NCBI GenBank assembly: GCA_019348515.1
Contig: JAHWJF010000163.1
Span: forward strand, 1-7,471
Length of the DNA stretch: 7,471 bases
Origin: Chloroflexota bacterium
GTDB lineage: Bacteria > Chloroflexota > Chloroflexia > Thermomicrobiales > UBA6265
Direction of reading: 5' to 3'
Shown here piece after piece: positions 6,135-7,471 of the stretch. A model generated the notes under the pieces. The model ran no database searches. It was not told the DNA's origin and saw only the letters and a list, made by a program, of their open reading frames with translations. Each line of letters opens with the position of its first letter. Position 1 is the stretch's first letter. A program made the translations under genes and the position numbers.

Positions 6135-7471
6135 TCACGGCGTCACCAACGCCAGAATCCGCTGCAGCGCCGGCTCGACGATGGTCAGCACCGCCTGCGG
6201 GTAGACCCCGAGGTAGATCGTCAACGCCGCCAGAGGCAGGAGCGTCAGCACTTCCTTCATCGAGAGATCGGGCCAGACCTGCCGCTCTTCTCCCGGCACG
6301 TCGCTCACCGCCCCGGCGTGCCAGCCATGCTCATGGTCATAATCATGAACGTCATGGATGACCGGAGCTTCCGAAGGATTTGGGGCATCCGGCGAGTGCT
6401 CCTGCGAGCCACCCGAGATCCGCGGCACCATCTCCGGAGTGAGCTGCCCATGTCCTCCGGCGTGGCCGTGACCACCGTGCGCGGATGCCGCCAGCAACGC
6501 CGCCTCGGTTGGGGTGAGCGCCCCATCGTGCGGGTCGGGCATGACCCCCTTCGGCCGTCCCCAGACCACCCGCTGCGTCATCCACATCATGTACCAGGCA
6601 GCGAAGATGACGACCGCGAACGTGGGCGCGGCTATCCAGGGGCTGTAGTTCCACGCCCCAAGCGCCACCAGGAACTCTCCGGGAAACCCGGAGAGACCGG
6701 GTAACCCGATCGAGGCCAGCATGAAGAGGACGAAGAACCCCGACCACATCGGCAGTACCGCGGCCAGACCACTAAAATTGGCGATCAGCCGGGTGTGCGC
6801 TCTCTCGTAGACGACGCCGACGAGCAGGAAGAGCGCGCCGGTGTTGAACCCGTGGGCGAGCATCACCAGCATCGCCCCATCCAGCCCCTGAATGTTGAGC
6901 ACGAAGATACCCAGCGTTACGAACGCCATGTGACTGACCGATGAGTAGGCGATCAGCTTCTTCATGTCGGGTTGGACGAGGGCGACGAGCGCGCCGTAGA
7001 GGATGGCGATCACCGACAACCCGATCACCCAGGGCTGCCAGAAGAGGGTTCCCTCCGGGAAGAGTGGCAGGTTGAAGCGAAGGAAGCCGTAACCGCCCAT
7101 CTTCAGCATCACCGCGGCCAGGATCACCGACGCCGCGGTCGGCGCCTCGACGTGCGCGTCCGGCAGCCAGGTGTGGAATGGGAAGAGGGGCACTTTCACC
7201 GCGAAGGCGATGAAGAAGGTCAAGAAAACCAGGATCTGGAAGGTGCGCCCGTACTCGCCCTGAGACAGTTGCAAGACATCGAGGGTGAGGATGCCGGTCT
7301 GCTGATAAAAGGCCCAGTACGTGGCGACGATACCGACCAGCATCAGCAACGAGCCGAAGAGGGTGTAGAGGAAGAATTTCACCGAGGCATAGACCCGGTT
7401 CGTACTGCCCCAGATGCCGATCAGGAGCGCCATCGGGATCAGCATCAATTCCCAGAAGATATAGAAGAGGA
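6135..7471 (-). CDS. nuoM: NADH-quinone oxidoreductase subunit M (complex I membrane arm), 5' part cut by window edge
   Basis: Antiporter-like proton-pumping subunit of complex I. The last 444 residues are visible (numbered here from the first whole codon at 7469-7467). The frame is open to the edge and begins LFYIFWELMLIPMALLIG, whose glutamate (residue 7) matches E. coli NuoM E144, so about 135-140 N-terminal residues are missing. Other key sites are K31 in SVKFFLYTLFGS, K92 in AVKVPLFPFHTWLPDAH, HVEAPTAASVILAAVMLKMGGYG with K123 (quoted piece 107-127, 6 kept motifs), and E265 in SGFPGEFL, the NuoM-specific glutamate equivalent to E. coli E407. The odd part is a hydrophilic stretch of about 95 residues (305-400) with 11 histidines after helix 13 (TQRVVWG). 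Most homologues have only a short link there before DLSMKEVLTLLPL and the final helix. The frame is continuous through it, so it is an in-frame insertion, not a break. It ends in TGA at 6137-6135, 49 bp before nuoN. Confidence 0.96.
   Translation of the reverse strand, partial: LFYIFWELMLIPMALLIGIWGSTNRVYASVKFFLYTLFGSLLMLVGIVATYWAFYQQTGILTLDVLQLSQGEYGRTFQILVFLTFFIAFAVKVPLFPFHTWLPDAHVEAPTAASVILAAVMLKMGGYGFLRFNLPLFPEGTLFWQPWVIGLSVIAILYGALVALVQPDMKKLIAYSSVSHMAFVTLGIFVLNIQGLDGAMLVMLAHGFNTGALFLLVGVVYERAHTRLIANFSGLAAVLPMWSGFFVLFMLASIGLPGLSGFPGEFLVALGAWNYSPWIAAPTFAVVIFAAWYMMWMTQRVVWGRPKGVMPDPHDGALTPTEAALLAASAHGGHGHAGGHGQLTPEMVPRISGGSQEHSPDAPNPSEAPVIHDVHDYDHEHGWHAGAVSDVPGEERQVWPDLSMKEVLTLLPLAALTIYLGVYPQAVLTIVEPALQRILALVTP
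6270..6560 (-). other. histidine-rich insert region of NuoM between the last two helices
   Basis: This coding segment specifies a soluble Gly/His/Pro/Asp-rich loop. One cluster, AHGGHGHAGGHG, covers about 6447-6482. A second, IHDVHDYDHEHGWH, covers 6318-6359. Three of the histidines in the second cluster are next to acidic residues. Such composition often binds divalent metals, but nothing here proves binding. With 14 helices and periplasmic ends, as in E. coli NuoM, the loop would face the cytoplasm; this topology is inferred. Confidence 0.6.

Overview
The window is GC-rich bacterial DNA. It carries four recognisable protein genes, all on the minus strand. Read in the direction of transcription (high to low coordinate) they are nuoM (cut by the right edge), nuoN, a spacer of about 590 bp, sucA, and sucB (cut by the left edge). 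The lineage cannot be fixed from this alone. Separate E1 and E2 proteins rule out the E1-E2 fusion of Actinobacteria. The SucA N-terminus and the GC-rich codon use recall Chloroflexota such as Thermomicrobia, but that is a low-confidence inference.

Right part (4523-7471): the last two antiporter-like membrane subunits of respiratory complex I, NuoM and NuoN, lie 49 bp apart and form the 3' end of a nuo operon. NuoM carries an unusual histidine-rich insert of roughly 95 residues between its last two membrane helices.

Middle (3934-4522): no intact conserved gene. This spacer holds a plausible extended -10 promoter for sucA, a strong stem-loop in the predicted sucA leader, several smaller inverted repeats, and a plus-strand stretch that looks like the C-terminal half of a Doc/Fic-type toxin with a degenerate active-site motif. 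I read the last as a decayed toxin gene. No U-tract terminator follows nuoN.

Left part (1-3933): sucA (2-oxoglutarate dehydrogenase E1, 985 aa) and, 45 bp downstream, sucB (dihydrolipoamide succinyltransferase E2, first 310 residues). Together with an E3 not seen here they convert 2-oxoglutarate to succinyl-CoA and NADH in the TCA cycle. NADH is the electron donor of the usual complex I, so the two clusters are linked metabolically, though a promoter and spacer separate them.

Most of the window is ordinary core metabolism. The parts that deserve a second look are the NuoM insert, the toxin remnant and the sucA leader.
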